A program made the position numbers and the translations under genes. A DNA stretch of 64,000 nucleotides, taken from Hevea brasiliensis (lineage: Eukaryota > Streptophyta > Magnoliopsida > Malpighiales > Euphorbiaceae). Below are positions 20,263 to 32,378 of the stretch, piece after piece. The stretch lies in the NCBI RefSeq assembly GCF_030052815.1, contig NC_079495.1:114907795-114971794 (forward strand), given 5' to 3'. The first letter of the stretch is position 1. Each line of letters starts with the position of its first letter. Under the pieces are notes generated by a model. It ran no database searches. It saw nothing but the letters and a program-made list of their open reading frames with translations, and had not been told where the DNA came from.

Positions 20263-21681
20263 TTGATAAAGTTTATTATATTTTTAATTATAACTAATTA
20301 ATTATGTTAAATTCACTATTTATATAAAAATGTAAAAATAATATTTTTGACCTATTATGCATATATATTAAATTTATAGTTAGTGTAAGCTAATATATAA
20401 AATTAGCATTGAAATTAATTAAAATTAAAATTAAAATATATTAAAAATATATATTGTATTTTATACAACTAAAGTAAAAATACATTTTCTAACAATTAAA
20501 AATATAACTGTATGTTTTTTATTTTTTTTATTTGAATTTCTTAAAATGAACAATTAAAATGTAAAAAATAATTAAAATCAATTAATTTTAGAAAATATCA
20601 AATACCAATATAATATGCCACATAAATGTCCTACATATTGTAGGAAGATAAAAGAGCAAGACTACCAACTTTTACACCATCTGCATGCTGCAAGGAGTTG
20701 TCCAAGATTCCCACCTTTGTATTTTTAATTTTTTAAATACATAATACTAATATGCAAAGCAGCTATAATCTTTGCCAACAGTCATATTGTCAGTATGTTG
20801 CAAATTTAAATCCATCTAGCAAGATTCACCTTGGTTTGGGAAATATTTCCCAAACTAGATAGAAATGATAATTTAATTTTGTTTTCACATAGATTTGGCA
20901 AAAAGCTCACTATAAGTTATATTATATGATATATTTATACTGTTATATTACATGATATATTTAATCTTAAATTAAATATGTACCTTAGAGTTAAAAATTA
21001 TATAATTAAGAAATAGTTAAAAGGTATATTATATGATATACTGTGTATGAATAATAAATTTTAAACCTTTAACGGTAATTTCGGTATGACTTTTCATGAA
21101 AATAATTGTATAAAATTGTTATAAGAACCTAAATCCAAACTAGAACAATGCCGATATGGAACCGAAGTAACAAAAACCGAAATATCAAAGAACTGAACTG
21201 GAATCATATCCAAATTTCAGTTTAGTTCAGATTCCAAGCTAGATCCTAAAACCAAAACTGAAACTACAATCCCCTACTTGTTATAAACTCCTATAGAGAT
21301 GCTGGCCTTTACTGTTTGAAATGCATTTCTCCTCCATTATGGGAAGTGAGTAGACGAAAAAAAGGAAAGTTTGCTTAAAAACCCTGCTTTTCTCAAACTT
21401 GGGAAGATAGATCATGTCCATGAGCCAGTAAGTATCTAATCTAATCCTTTATTGTTCTGTGATCTTTAAGTAGCTCATGTTGGAGATTAGAGGCATATTA
21501 GCAATGATGTAATCTTGGTTGTATAATGCTACCATTCAAAGAGAAGTGGAGTTCAAAAAGGATCTCCTTCTACAACCAATAAGCTCAAATTTGGTAACCT
21601 GGGGCTTCTCTTAGTAACAAATCGGGATGTTCAAGCTTGAGGCAGATCATGGTTTTGGTTGTTTTTCAGTTTTTCAAATTT
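20263..21681. other. Intergenic, AT-rich, with an old hAT-like remnant
   Basis: No gene is visible. The stretch 20880-21275 shares blocks with 28405-29065 (for example AATTAAGAAATAG followed by ATATTATATGATATA). It ends near 21275 with ACCGAA-rich sequence and a TAGGGGATTG-like terminus on the minus strand, so it is probably a decayed hAT-type element. Confidence 0.4.
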
Positions 21682-21686
21682 ATACC

Positions 21687-21904
21687 TATTAAGAAGGATT
21701 CTTGGAGAAAAGATTTTTTTTCCCTGAATATATATTTGCCTTGTACACTCTTCCTATTTATATACAACAGTCCTGAATACAAAACAAGTCTAGATATTCT
21801 AGGAAACTAATAAAAGAGGAAGATAACTATAAGAAGGAAAGAAGAAATATAATACAATATAATCCCTTTAATTTAGGGATTTACAATCTAGTAGCATTCC
21901 AACA
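21687..21904 (-). repeat. Copia-B 3' LTR, 218 bp
   Basis: On the minus strand it runs from TGTTGGAATGC to CCTTCTTAATA. It matches the other LTR throughout with scattered substitutions. Its terminal bases are TG...TA rather than TG...CA. Confidence 0.92.
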
Positions 21905-21920
21905 CTCCCCCTCAAGTTGG
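21905..21920 (-). promoter_or_regulatory. Copia-B polypurine tract
   Basis: The minus strand reads CCAACTTGAGGGGGAG immediately before the 3' LTR, the expected plus-strand primer site. Confidence 0.85.
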
Positions 21921-21949
21921 TTCATGTATGTTACACATGCCTAACTTCT

Positions 21950-22800
21950 AAATTAGAGTATGAAATATCTTGCTGTTTAAACCTTTAGTAAACACATTGG
22001 CCACTTGTTCTTTGGAAGTCACATAAGAGACACTTAAAGACTCATTAACTATTTTCTCCTTCATAAAGTGTCGATCAATCTATATATGTTTGGTCGATCA
22101 TGTTGAACGGGGTTATGAATTATACTGATAGCAGCTTTATTGTCACAGAATAAGGACAAATTATTTGTTTTTAATAATTGCATTTCCTCCATTAATTTTC
22201 GCAACCATAATAGCTCACATATACCCTGTGTCATGGCTCTATATTCTGCCTCTATACTAAATCTTCTTGTTACATTCTGCTTCTTACTTCTCCAAGTGGC
22301 TAAATTGCCACCAACAAAGGTGTAATAACCTAATGTCGATCTCCTATCATCGAGAGATCCAGCTCAATCTACATCTGTAAAAGCATTTATCTGGCGATGG
22401 CCATACTTTAAAAATAAAAGTTCCTTTCCAGGTGCAGATTTTAAATACCTCAAAATACGAAAGATAGCTTCTAAGTAGGGTTTTCGAGGATCATGTATAT
22501 ACTGACTCAGCAAGCTTATAGCATAGGCTATGTCAAGTCAGGTATGAGAGAGATAAATTAATCTCTCAAATAAACTCTGATATCTTTCTATGTCAACTGC
22601 CTCCCTAATTTCAGTTTGCAGCTTGTGATTAACTTCAATAGGAGATTCTACTGGTTTACAGCCCAACATGCCTGTCTCATCTAAGAGGTCTAATATGTAC
22701 TTTCTTTGAGAAATAAAAATCCTTGTGTCTGATCTGGCAACTTCAATTTCAAGGAAGTACATTAATCTACCCAAGTTTTTAATCTCAAATTCTTTCACTC
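21950..22800 (-). pseudogene. Copia-B RNase H and reverse transcriptase C-terminal part
   Basis: On the minus strand it reads MKEFEIKNLGRLMYFLEIEV, QRKYILDLLDETGMLGCKP, then the RNase H region with SLDDRRSTLGYYTFVGGN, ATWRSKKQNVTRRFSIEAEY and CDNKAAISIIHNPV. These are standard copia motifs. Stops occur, for example near 22538 and 22360. The expected SSAEAEY reads FSIEAEY. Confidence 0.85.
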
Positions 22801-23760
22801 TTTTAGATGAGCAATCTCTTCTTGGTCATCTCCTATCACCACTATATAATCAACATAAACAATGAGCAGTGTGATCTTACCTCTACAGTGTTTCATGAAT
22901 AGGGTATGATTGCCATTACTTTGATAAAATCCAAAGGAAATCATGGCCTTACTAAATCTATCAAACCATGCTTGTGGTAACTACTTAAAGCCATAGAGTG
23001 CCTTTTTCAATTTACAAGCTTTTTCTTTGGTCTTTTCTCCCTCAAATCCTGGAGGGATCTCTATATATACTTCTTCTTCCAAATCTCCATGCAGAAAAGC
23101 ATTCTTCACATCAAACTGTTGTAGGTCCCATTCAAGATTTACAACACATGATAGCAAGATCCTGATTATGTTCATTTTAGCAATATATGCAAAAGTCTCT
23201 TGATAATCCACCCCATATGTCTGAGTAAATCCTTTTGACACTAACTTGGCCTTATATCTTTCTATGGAACCATCTGCTTTATGCTTTACAGTGAACACCC
23301 ATTTGCTTCCAACCAGTTTCTTCCCCAAAGAAAGAGTAACAAGATCTTATATCTCATTTTTTGCCAAAGCCTTCATCTCTTCTACCATAGTTGCCTTCCA
23401 ATTTGGATCAAGGTATGCTTCCTTCCAATCCTGTGCAATAGAAACAGAAACAACAGAAATGACAAAAACTCTATAGGAAGGAGATAAGGAATCATAGGAA
23501 ACAAACTTGGATATAAAATGTTTAGTGCAAGTCCTAACCTCTTTTCTGAGAGCAATGGGTATATCAAGGTCATCAACAGTATCAGAAGAAGGAGACTCAC
23601 CACATAATTCTCCAAGCTCAGAATGTTCAGGAGCTGAAGCTAGAGGTTCTGATTGATTAGTCATATCATGCTTAATGACTGTATCTGTCTTATTTCGACG
23701 AGTGTAGGTTCTTAAATCTAATCTATTCAATCTCCCTGTGGTTTGAGGTTAGGGTTGAGG
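22801..23760 (-). pseudogene. Copia-B reverse transcriptase
   Basis: On the minus strand the linker (23347-23730) is followed by [46 protein letters not shown] and CKLKKALYGFK. A stop near 22981 is followed by the segment that should hold the catalytic YVDD. It reads YVDYIVV near 22835, so the second aspartate is replaced by tyrosine. The enzyme would be inactive even without the stops. Confidence 0.88.
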
Positions 23761-23762
23761 AA

Positions 23763-25390
23763 CTAATGGTGATGGTTGGTTCTTATCCTCAGCATCCTTA
23801 TCCTCAATGCTATGATTGGGTTCAAAAAACATCTTTCCCTGGAAAGGTAAAATAGACGCCTCTTCCTTATTGTGCTCCCCCTGAAGAGTTGGCTGGAAAT
23901 AAGGTTCATATTCCCTAAACTTATAAAATATTTCCTAGAGGGAGGACAATTACACTTGTAACCCTTTTGAGTGTTAAAAAAAACCACAAACACTCATCTT
24001 TGGGCCCTAGGTTCTAGTTTCCCAACATTTGATCTATGAACAAAGCAAACACGCCCACAAACCTTTGGAGGAATAATATATGAATTCTTACCCTTAAGAA
24101 CTTTTAGAAGACTCTTAAAAGTTTAGTGTGTAAAGAGGCATTCGATTAATAAGATATGTTGCAATAAGAACAATATCCCCTCAATATGATGTGGGAAGGT
24201 TCATTGTAAATATGAGTGATCGAGCCATTTCAAGTAAATGCCTATTTTTCCTTTCAGATACTCCATTTTGTGCCCTTGTATTCACACAATTAATTTGATA
24301 GAGGATTTCATGAGACTCTAAATAAGACTGAAAGACTTTGTTCATATACTTTGTCCCATTGTCGGTTCTTAGAATTTTGACCTATGCATTAAACTAGGTG
24401 TAAATTATTTATGAAATTGCTGAAAAAAAAAAAAAAAAAACCTTCATGTTTAGATCTCATCAAATATATCCAAGTCAACCTAGTGCAACAGTCAATAAAA
24501 GTGAAAAACTATCTATAACTAGATAAAGAGGTTGTTTGAGCAGGACCATACATCAGAATGGATAGTCATAAAAGGAGCCAAAGCTTTATTATTTATTGAA
24601 GAATAAGAATTCCTTGTGTGTTTGGCAAGTTCACAAGCATCACAAACTAACACTGATTCGCATTGTCTAAACAAAATAGGATATAACCTTTTTAAGGTTG
24701 AAAAAGAAGGATATTCTAATCTCCTATGCCATTGAATGATCTCCTGATCAACTCTTATTGAATTTCCTACCAAAGATTTGGGGTTTGAGAAACCATTACT
24801 GTCATCTAGCAAATACAAGCCATCTTGCAATCTGTCACTGCCAATTATTCTCCTTGTTTTCAATTCCTGAAACACACAATAGGTAGGAAAAAATTCAATT
24901 TTGCAATGGAGGGGCTTTAGTAATGGAGCTAACAGATAAGAGGTTAATAGGAAAATTGGGCACATGCAAAACTGAAGCAAGATTAATAGTAGGAGTGCAT
25001 TCAACAAAATATGTTCCAAAGATATTGGCTAAAGATACGCGCGCTTTGTGGACTTTTTCTTTTCTTGAACATGGAGAATAGGTTATAAATTTATTTGAAG
25101 AGCCTATCGTGTGCTTGTTTGCTCTAGAATATATAACCTAAGGAGATTTTTCAAAATTAACAAGAAAAGCGTTACTTGATTTAACAAAATTAGAAGAGGT
25201 AATTATGGCAGTTTGAGATTCTAGCTGTGACAGCAAACGCTTTAGGGATTATACTTCTTCAGTGGAGAGGATTCCAGTATTGGCAGTAGGAGCATTGTTT
25301 TCAGAAAATCCACTGTCTCAGAAACATTTGTTTGTGGTCTTATTGAGCTCATCCATTTACCTCCACGTCCTTTGGATGGGCGACTAAGTA
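23763..25390 (-). pseudogene. Copia-B protease, GAG-pre-integrase and integrase
   Basis: The protease motif near 25100-25140 reads like YSRANKHTIGSSNKFITYSP, where DSGA is expected, so the catalytic Asp and Gly are lost. The GAG-pre-integrase block is at 24519-25019 (DGLYLLDDSNG, then CELAKHTRN) and ends at the start of the integrase (HSDVW). Integrase remnants to about 23763 are full of stops, but QKGYKCNCPPSRKYF (23930-23975) marks its end. Confidence 0.8.
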
Positions 25391-26192
25391 GCATCAAGCA
25401 ATGTTTCTTAGTATGCCTTGATTTTTCACAGTAATCACAGTGTAAATGATCCTTATCTGATGGACCATTAAAAGGGACATGTGAGAGGAAGCAGCTACTA
25501 ACCTTGCCTTGTCATTAGGTAAAGAGTGGATCATGAAACTTCTCTTGCTTTCCTCATGATGTACATATGAATAAGTTTGCTTTAGGGAAGGCATGGGATC
25601 CTTACCAAGCACTTGAACTCAAATCTGATCATACTTTATGTTAAACCCAGCAAGGAAGTCATAGATCCATTCTTTCTCAATTAATTTTTGGAATTTAACA
25701 ACATCAGCAGAACAAGTAGCTTGAAAGTCTGGGTAATAGTCTAGTTCTTACCACAAACCACTTAATTTAGCAAAGTATTGAACAATGGTCATCTCACCTT
25801 GTTTCATATTATAAACCTTGTTCCGTATCTCATAGATCTGTGCATCATTGCCCATTTGGGAATAAGTTTGAGATACAGCATTCCAGATAGTAACAGCATT
25901 ATCCAGAAGCAAATATCCACGGGCTATTTGTGGTTACGTTGAATTAATTTGCCAAGACATCACTAGGGAATTCTCTAATTCCCATTGGCTATAAGTAGAA
26001 CCACCCGCTTCTGGTTTGGTTTTGTCTCCAGTGATATATCCCTATACCCTTAGCCTGAATAAACAATGAATGAGATCTCGACCATGCAAGATAATTAGTA
26101 CCATTAAGCTTTACAGGGCTAATTTGTAACGAGGGGTTATCACCCATAGGGCTCATCTTTGTTTTAATAAATTCCTTTTTTCCATCAGCCAT
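25391..26192 (-). pseudogene. Copia-B gag
   Basis: The minus-strand start is MADGKKEFIKTK at 26192, with the gag opening LNGTNYLAWSRSHSLFIQAKG. Frameshifts follow. Near 25395-25440 a CCHC zinc knuckle, CDYCEKSRHTKKHC, is readable. The gap between start and zinc knuckle (about 550 bp) carries recognisable but broken gag sequence. Confidence 0.8.
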
Positions 26193-26586
26193 ATTAAAGA
26201 ATCAAGGTCAAAAAAAAAGAAAGGAAATGCAGCAGTAGAGAGGAAAATGGTAAACCCAAGAATCAAAAGTGCAAACCAAGGTGTGAAACCAATTAGGCAG
26301 AGGCGCAAAGACCTAGGAAGATTGTTGGAGAAAAAATCGGCCCAAAAAAAACCCCAGAAACGGCGACATGTGCTGGCATGTGGGATCGGTGACGGAATTT
26401 GTGGCGGCGCATGTGACCATGCGCGACTTTGAACGGCGAAAATTTTCTAGGAACAGGCCGATTGGCGGAAGCTCTTTCCTCTAGTGGGGGTGGTGTAGTA
26501 CAACTCCTTGGTGATTGGTGCCTATAAGCTTACCTAGCAACCTTAACACTGTTTGCAGGAAACTCACGCTAAAAATTAATGGCAGA

Positions 26587-26598
26587 GCTCTTATACCA
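26587..26598 (-). promoter_or_regulatory. Copia-B primer-binding site
   Basis: The minus strand reads TGGTATAAGAGC, abutting the 5' LTR. It is one base away from the common TGGTATCAGAGC. Confidence 0.85.
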
Positions 26599-26817
26599 TA
26601 CTGAGAAGGATTCTTGGAGAAAAGAGTTTTTTTTTTTTTAGTATACATTTGCCATGTACACTCTTCCTATTTATATATAACAATCCTGAATACAAAAGAA
26701 GTCTAGATATTTTAGGAAACTAATAAAAGAGGAAGATAACTACAAGAAGAAAAGAAAAAATACAATGCAATACAGTCCCTTTAATTTATGGATTTACAAT
26801 CTAGTAGGATTTCAACA
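26599..26817 (-). repeat. Copia-B 5' LTR, 219 bp
   Basis: On the minus strand it runs from TGTTGAAATCC to CCTTCTCAGTA. It matches 21687-21904 and is flanked on the right by ATACC. Confidence 0.92.
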
Positions 26818-26822
26818 ATACC

Positions 26823-28055
26823 TGTGTGGAAAATAACCAAAATTATTATTTTTATTAATGTTGTACCTTTATTTTGAATGCAATTGTTTTTCAGATGCTT
26901 TCCAACCAAAAGGAAAAAAAAAAAAATTTTCCCACTGTCACAGCCTCAAGCTTACAACTGCCATCAACACCACCATCATAAGCGTTCTGCCCTCAACATC
27001 ATCATCTCCACAATTATCATCCTACTATTATTTGTGCCACCCACCACCACAGGCATCAACCACCCTATCAACTTTTCTTAGCCTTCATCACCTTCAACAC
27101 TGTTGCATTATATTTCACTGTTACTATGATTGCAACTAGACATAAACCAAAACCTGCCCATTCAACATTGGACCAGATTGATGTTGACAGTGGTTCGATT
27201 TCAGGCCAAAATTAGATGTTTTACTTTTTTAAAAATAAAAATTGAGTGTCGGATTAGATTGAACCGAATCGAAACCAAAACTGAAGGGAACCATTGGGTC
27301 CAGTCCTGAGTCCTCAACCCTTAGGGCCAGAACCGGACTGCGCTCATACCTAATTGCAACCACACAATTAGCAGCACTACCATCATATTGAAAAGAATAG
27401 TTATTAAAATAGACATTTGCACTTGTAATTGTACATGTGCTCATTTGTCAATAAAATGCATACAACCTTAACTGAGTAGTAAAAAGAGGTAGACAATATC
27501 GGTAAACATAAGTGTCTTTTCTAGTTTTCTAGTGGAAAATGAAAACCAAAAGAAAAGAAACTTGTTTCTATGACTAGAAAGCAACACAGGTAACAATAGT
27601 TAATTCTTCAAAGTTATGCAATTTTGTGATTATTAGGCACTTTTGGTACACAATTAAGTCCAAAAAAATTTTTTGAGATTCACTTATCATCAAATTGATT
27701 ATGAGACAGGGCTTGTTAATTGGCATCGTTATGGCGTTCCATTAATGGTTCTTTTAAAGGGCTTTCTTTAGCCAACAAGCAAGGGAATTGGGAGCTCTTT
27801 TATACTATTCTACAATTCTTTTTTCATGATTTTCTTAGGAGATTCTTATCTTCTTTTTATTCCTTCATTCTTGATATAATTTCAGTTTCTATCCAACACC
27901 TCCCTACCCCCTTGTTCTTTTCGTCAAGAAAGTTTGTTTTTTAAGCTTTGACAGAGAAGGGAAAAAAAATATTATTATTAAGATTCATAATAGAATTCTA
28001 AGAGTGAACTGAATTTTAACTATGTGTTTATTCCTTATCTGGGTCATGATCACAG
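26823..28055. other. Intergenic, with an AACCG-rich hAT-like end
   Basis: No confident gene. 27130-27345 contains GAACCGAATCG-type motifs and ends with a minus-strand TAGGTATGAGCGCAG, suggesting a decayed hAT-type element. Several short open frames (26858-27139, 27720-27944) are low-complexity or unsupported. Confidence 0.4.
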
Positions 28056-28118
28056 GTTCTCAAGTGTTTAGGACCAAATGCTCTGAGGGAAGTAATTGAA
28101 ACAGCAGAATTATATCAA
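28056..28118 (+). other. Orphan exon-like segment resembling a TWINKLE-type primase/helicase
   Basis: The segment is bounded by CACAG on the left and GTATGC on the right, consistent with a 63-bp, phase-0 exon. It reads VLKCLGPNALREVIETAELY plus Q. From memory, this resembles the stretch after the Toprim domain of plant TWINKLE-like organellar DNA primase/helicases (roughly EVLMYLGPDALREVIE). No neighbouring exons were found on either side. It may be a transposon-captured or left-over gene piece. The match is short and could be coincidental. Confidence 0.35.
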
Positions 28119-28404
28119 GTATGCACTATCAATCAGCTGATTTAAGGTATGTGATTTTAACAGAACACGTTCAGGTAGAAAATAGGGGTTCTTTATGCTA
28201 TGAGTCAGTTAAATTTTATAGAAAATTTTGAACAATGGCCATTGGTAGGGACTATGAAACCCTTGTGTGTCCCATTATGATTTTAAGTAGGGATTTTATC
28301 ATACTTATTTGTAACGAAAAAGAATAGTATTAATTTGTTGTAATTTATTCAATTTTGGACATTGAAGAGAGTTGTAGGACATAATTTTTGTTTGTCTCAG
28401 CTAC

Positions 28405-29065
28405 TACGGCTGTGCATGGTTTTCAAGGATTTTAAACCGAACTAAAGCAACGTACCAAAATGACAAGAATCATACTGATTTTATTTTAATGATTTGATTT
28501 AGATTTAGTTCTTTATTAAGAACTAAAATAAGATCATATTGAAATCGAACTAAAATCGTATCAAATCGAGAACTAATTATATTATTTATTATTTTTCTAT
28601 TTTTTCTTATTAATTTTAGTTTTAAATATATTAAATAATTTTATAGTTCTTAAACTTAATTCATAATTATATGTGTATCTTATAATTAAATATTACACAA
28701 TTAAGAAATAGCGAAAAAATATATTATATTGTATGCTTGTATTATTATATTATATATAACAATAGCAACTAAACCTAAATCCTAGATAGTATATAACATG
28801 CTTAATTCTAAATTATATATGAATATTATAGTTAAAAATTTTATAATTTAAAAGTAACTGTAAGGCATATTATACGATATATTGTATATTAATAACTAAT
28901 TTAAAGTTAAATGTTAATTTAAATATAACTTTTTTTTTAAAATTACATAAAATTATTTCAGAAATTGAAACCATACTGAATTAAACTGAAACCGAAACAT
29001 AGAAAACCTCGATTTGGTTTTGATTATTAGACAAGCCTCAAAATGGAACCAGAATTGCATATCTC
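28405..29065. mobile_element. Decayed hAT-like element
   Basis: The left end reads TACGGCTGTGCATGGTT and the right end, on the minus strand, TAGAGATATGCAATTCTGG. These are hAT-like but diverged inverted termini. The inside has AACCGAA motifs at both ends and an AT-rich core shared with 20880-21275. I could not find a convincing 8-bp duplication. Confidence 0.45.
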
Positions 29066-30512
29066 TACTCGTGAATGCTGAAACTTGAACTCACGATCAA
29101 ACATGAAATCCCACAATGTTGGAAATAATTTCAGTATTACTGAATTAAGCTTGGTAAATATGGGAGATAATGATAGTTTTGCATTTTTTTTAAGTATTAA
29201 TATGTGTATTTATGTTGTGATTAAAATTCCAAGCTTTAAGCATCGTAGGGCTTTGTTTGGTTAAAGATTATTTTGATTAGTTGTCTTACAATAATATATT
29301 CTTATAATAATATATATTTGGTATTGGCTTAAAGCATATTTGACCTTTGATCTTTATTTGAAAAGTTACTCAACACTTTATCTTTTGTCGCATTTCATTG
29401 ACACTTAAACTTTAAAAGTGTAATATCGTTGCACTTGAATTCAAGATTTTCTTTTCTTAAAAATAATCGTAATATCACTAGTTATAATTTATTAGTCAAA
29501 ATAATGTATTCTACAGGAAAAGAATTGGGTTCCTTTGAAGAACCCTAATTTGTTTCACCTTCTTAATTATCCTTAGCTTCTTGTTGTCTGCACAAGAAAA
29601 AAACACAATTCAAGAGAGAGAAACATGCACCCAAAATAATTTTTTGCAAAATGTTCAATTTAGCCCTTAAACTTATTGGAGAAGTATAATTTAGTCCATT
29701 TTTAATTTTTTATTTAATTTAATTCAAAATTTTTAATTTAAGTTTAATTTAGCTTAAAAATTAAAATTTATGGGTTAAATTTCTTTATTTTTTTAATTTA
29801 AATAAAAAAATTTCTTGATTTGGAGACTAAATTTCTTAATTTAAGCCAAAAAAAATTAAAAAACTTAATTTATTGATTTTTTTTTATTTTTAAGTTTAAA
29901 TTAAAACTTCTAAATTAAATTGGATGAAAAGTTAAAAATAAACTAAATTAAATTTTTCCATTTAATTGATTTCAAGTAAAATATTTTTTTCTGCAAGTTA
30001 CCCGCCTGTTATTTAACTTTCTACAAGCACAAAGAAGTGCTTCTTTGGGCTCCTCTCTCTCCTTCAGCATGTGGAATCCCGATTGTGATTTTTAGAGTGT
30101 TTCTCTACTTAACTTTTAACTTAAATATATTTTCTAACTTATAAATTAATTTAAAATAAATAATTTTTTTGGTTTAAATATTTAGTTACCATGTGCTTAA
30201 AATAACTTATTAATATGTCAAAATTACTAAAAATAATGTGATATTTTTTAGTAATTAAGAGTTTGTCAAAACAAATGATAGTGTTAATATTTTTAAAAAT
30301 TATTAAGACAATATAATTTTATATTTGATTAAAGAGTAATTTTAAAATAAGTAAATAATCAAAAGTAATTGATATCTTACTCATGACTTCTTGATTTATT
30401 TTAAATTTTTTTTATTTACAAGTCAAATTAAATATTGTTATATCTATAATTTCTATTTATAAGTAGATTTGACTAATTTATAAGTTAACTTCAATATTTT
30501 TTTTTTATCAAA
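29066..30512. other. Intergenic, AT-rich, with a foldback-type repeat
   Basis: No gene seen. 29650-29960 is a member of the TTCAATTTAGTCC foldback family also found at 60089-60406. Confidence 0.5.
29650..29960. repeat. Foldback repeat (TTCAATTTAGTCC family), copy 1
   Basis: The left arm has TGTTCAATTTAGCCC and TAATTTAGTCCATTTTTAA. The right arm is its degraded inverse (TTAAAAATAAACTAAATTAAA). The interior shares GGGTTAAATTTCTT and GATTT-rich blocks with 60089-60406. Confidence 0.5.
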
Positions 30513-32378
30513 TCTAATGTTGATGCAAGTGTGAATGAATATGGTACAATGGGATTGGGGTTCATGGTAAGGAATTCAGCTGCTTTGGTTTTATTGGATA
30601 TATAAAAGAAAATTCAAGCTCAAGGAAAGAAGCTAACTGCAAGTGCATTCATGTACTTATAAAAAAGTAGTAATTGAATTGTAAGAGAATACTAATTGGG
30701 TAATGGTTATCGGTTGTTGTCTGTCACTCAGTTTGTAATTTGTGAGAAAAAAAAAAGCTACTCAGTTGATAAAATATGGGTAATGTTACTTCAAAAGAAT
30801 TTAAATAATAGCTTTGATTTTCATCTTTTCAAGTTGATAAAATATTAAAAAATGTAACAATTAACATGTTATCAAATTGCCTCAGCAATGGCTACTCGTT
30901 TCTTGTGGCGTCATTCCATGGACAAGGCATATATTTATTGGGTCAACTGGAATGAATTGTCTTGGAAAAAAATGTGGGTGGAACGTGTTTTAAGGATCTT
31001 GTCTTATTGAACTCAGCTCTTATAGCTTATCAGGCTTGGAGATGTTTAAAAATTCACAAGCCCTATGGGTTAAGGTTTTAAAAGGAGTTTACTTACCTTT
31101 TTCTAATTTTATTGATGGAGGGTATGGTCATCATGCCTCATGGGGTTGGAAAACTCTTCTAGACATGGGGTTGGAAGAGTCTTCTTTAGAGTAGGGATGA
31201 ATTAAAGAAGGGGTTGCGTTGGCATATTATGGGTTATGCCTTTGTACATGATTGGAGTGACCCTTGACTCCCTTCATTGCCTCAGTTTATGATCCACAGT
31301 CCACGCGCCCCAGACAGCCCCATTATTTATGTGTTGGATCTTGTTAATGGGCAAACAAATAGCTAGAAGTTGAATATCTTAAGAAATTCTTTTTCCTTGT
31401 AAGAGTATGTGAAAATCCTTAAGATTCCTGTTGGTAAAGCTTATAGAGATCCTGATCTTATATGGCGCCGCACAAAATCAGGGGAACCCAAGAGTTAAGT
31501 CTCTCTATCATATGTTTAAGCAGTGGTAGGCAGCTTCTTCTCGCTTATCTTCTCCATCCACGTCCTCAGGACCTTAGCCCCAATTTTGGAAGAGTACGCG
31601 GCAATTACCAATTCCTCATAAGGTACATAATTTTTTATGGAGAGTCCGCACAAATTCTCTTGCTGCAAAAGAAAATCTGTTTAAAAGTGTGCCACCTTAC
31701 CTATGTGTCGTTTATGTGGTTCTCCGTTGGAATCTACCGAGCATGTCATCTTCTTTTGTGCTCACATTAAGGCCTCATGGTTTGGATCTTTACATTGTTT
31801 TTAAGCTCATGAAAATGGTTTTGGTGCTTTTGTTGATTGGTGGCATCGTCTTCATAATTTTCCTAATGATGTTGATGGTAGACAGCTTTTGTTTAGCTGC
31901 TATGTTGCGTTGGCACATTTGGAAGACCATGATTGATGCAGCGTATAATTCTAAGGATCCAATTACTTGTTTCACCATTGCTAAGGCCTAGAATGCAGTT
32001 GAAGAGTTGTTCTCATTGGCTCCTCAGCAACACCATTTTGTGCTCAAATGCTTTAGCTCCTGCTGTTCTGGATCCTGTTAGATGGTCTCCTCCTTTACGG
32101 GACACTATCAAGATTAACATTTATGCCTCTTTTATGAAGGAATCTGCTTATGCTAGTATCATCAGATCTACTGCCTGGGGATATTGAAGCCGTGATCCTT
32201 GATACTAAAATGTTGTTGCAGGCTTATCCTTCTTGAAATGTATCTTTTAGATCCAGAGAAGCTGACAAATGTGCTCACTGGTTAGTTTATAATGCTAGAA
32301 TTGGGTTAGTTCCTATACTCATTTTCAGTCATGAATGAATCCCTTATTCTGGTAAATAAAAAAATAAAAAAAAAACCT
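30513..32378 (+). pseudogene. L1-type LINE remnants: RT zinc-binding and RNase H regions
   Basis: 30513-30640 encodes an RNase H-like opening (NVDASVNEYGTMGLGFMVRN). 30880-32330 encodes, over several frames, an L1 ORF2 C-terminal part. This has FLWRHSMDKAYIYWVNWNELSW and ALWVKVLKGVYLP. It also has a zinc-binding block with LCRLCGSPLESTEHVIFFC (31700-31765), and an RNase H tail (GDIEAVILDTKMLLQAYPS to ADKCAHWLVYNARIG, about 32170-32310). A poly(A)-rich tract, AAATAAAAAAATAAAAAAAA, ends it at about 32378. Many stops. The two segments may be one insertion or two. Confidence 0.75.

Larger units (their letters stand above)
21687..26817 (-). mobile_element. Copia-B: complete Ty1/copia LTR retrotransposon, coding region dead
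   Basis: The element is 5131 bp with a 5-bp target duplication, ATACC, at 21682-21686 and 26818-26822. LTRs are at 21687-21904 (3') and 26599-26817 (5'). The primer-binding site is at 26587-26598 and the polypurine tract at 21905-21920. Gag, protease, integrase, reverse transcriptase and RNase H are recognisable in order on the minus strand, all interrupted by stops and frameshifts. The structure is intact, so it inserted as a whole and decayed in place. Its LTRs differ by several substitutions. Confidence 0.93.

Noticed and set aside
26858..27139. A 93-codon open frame rich in His, Ser and Thr
   Set aside because: Low-complexity CAT/CAC-rich DNA explains it.
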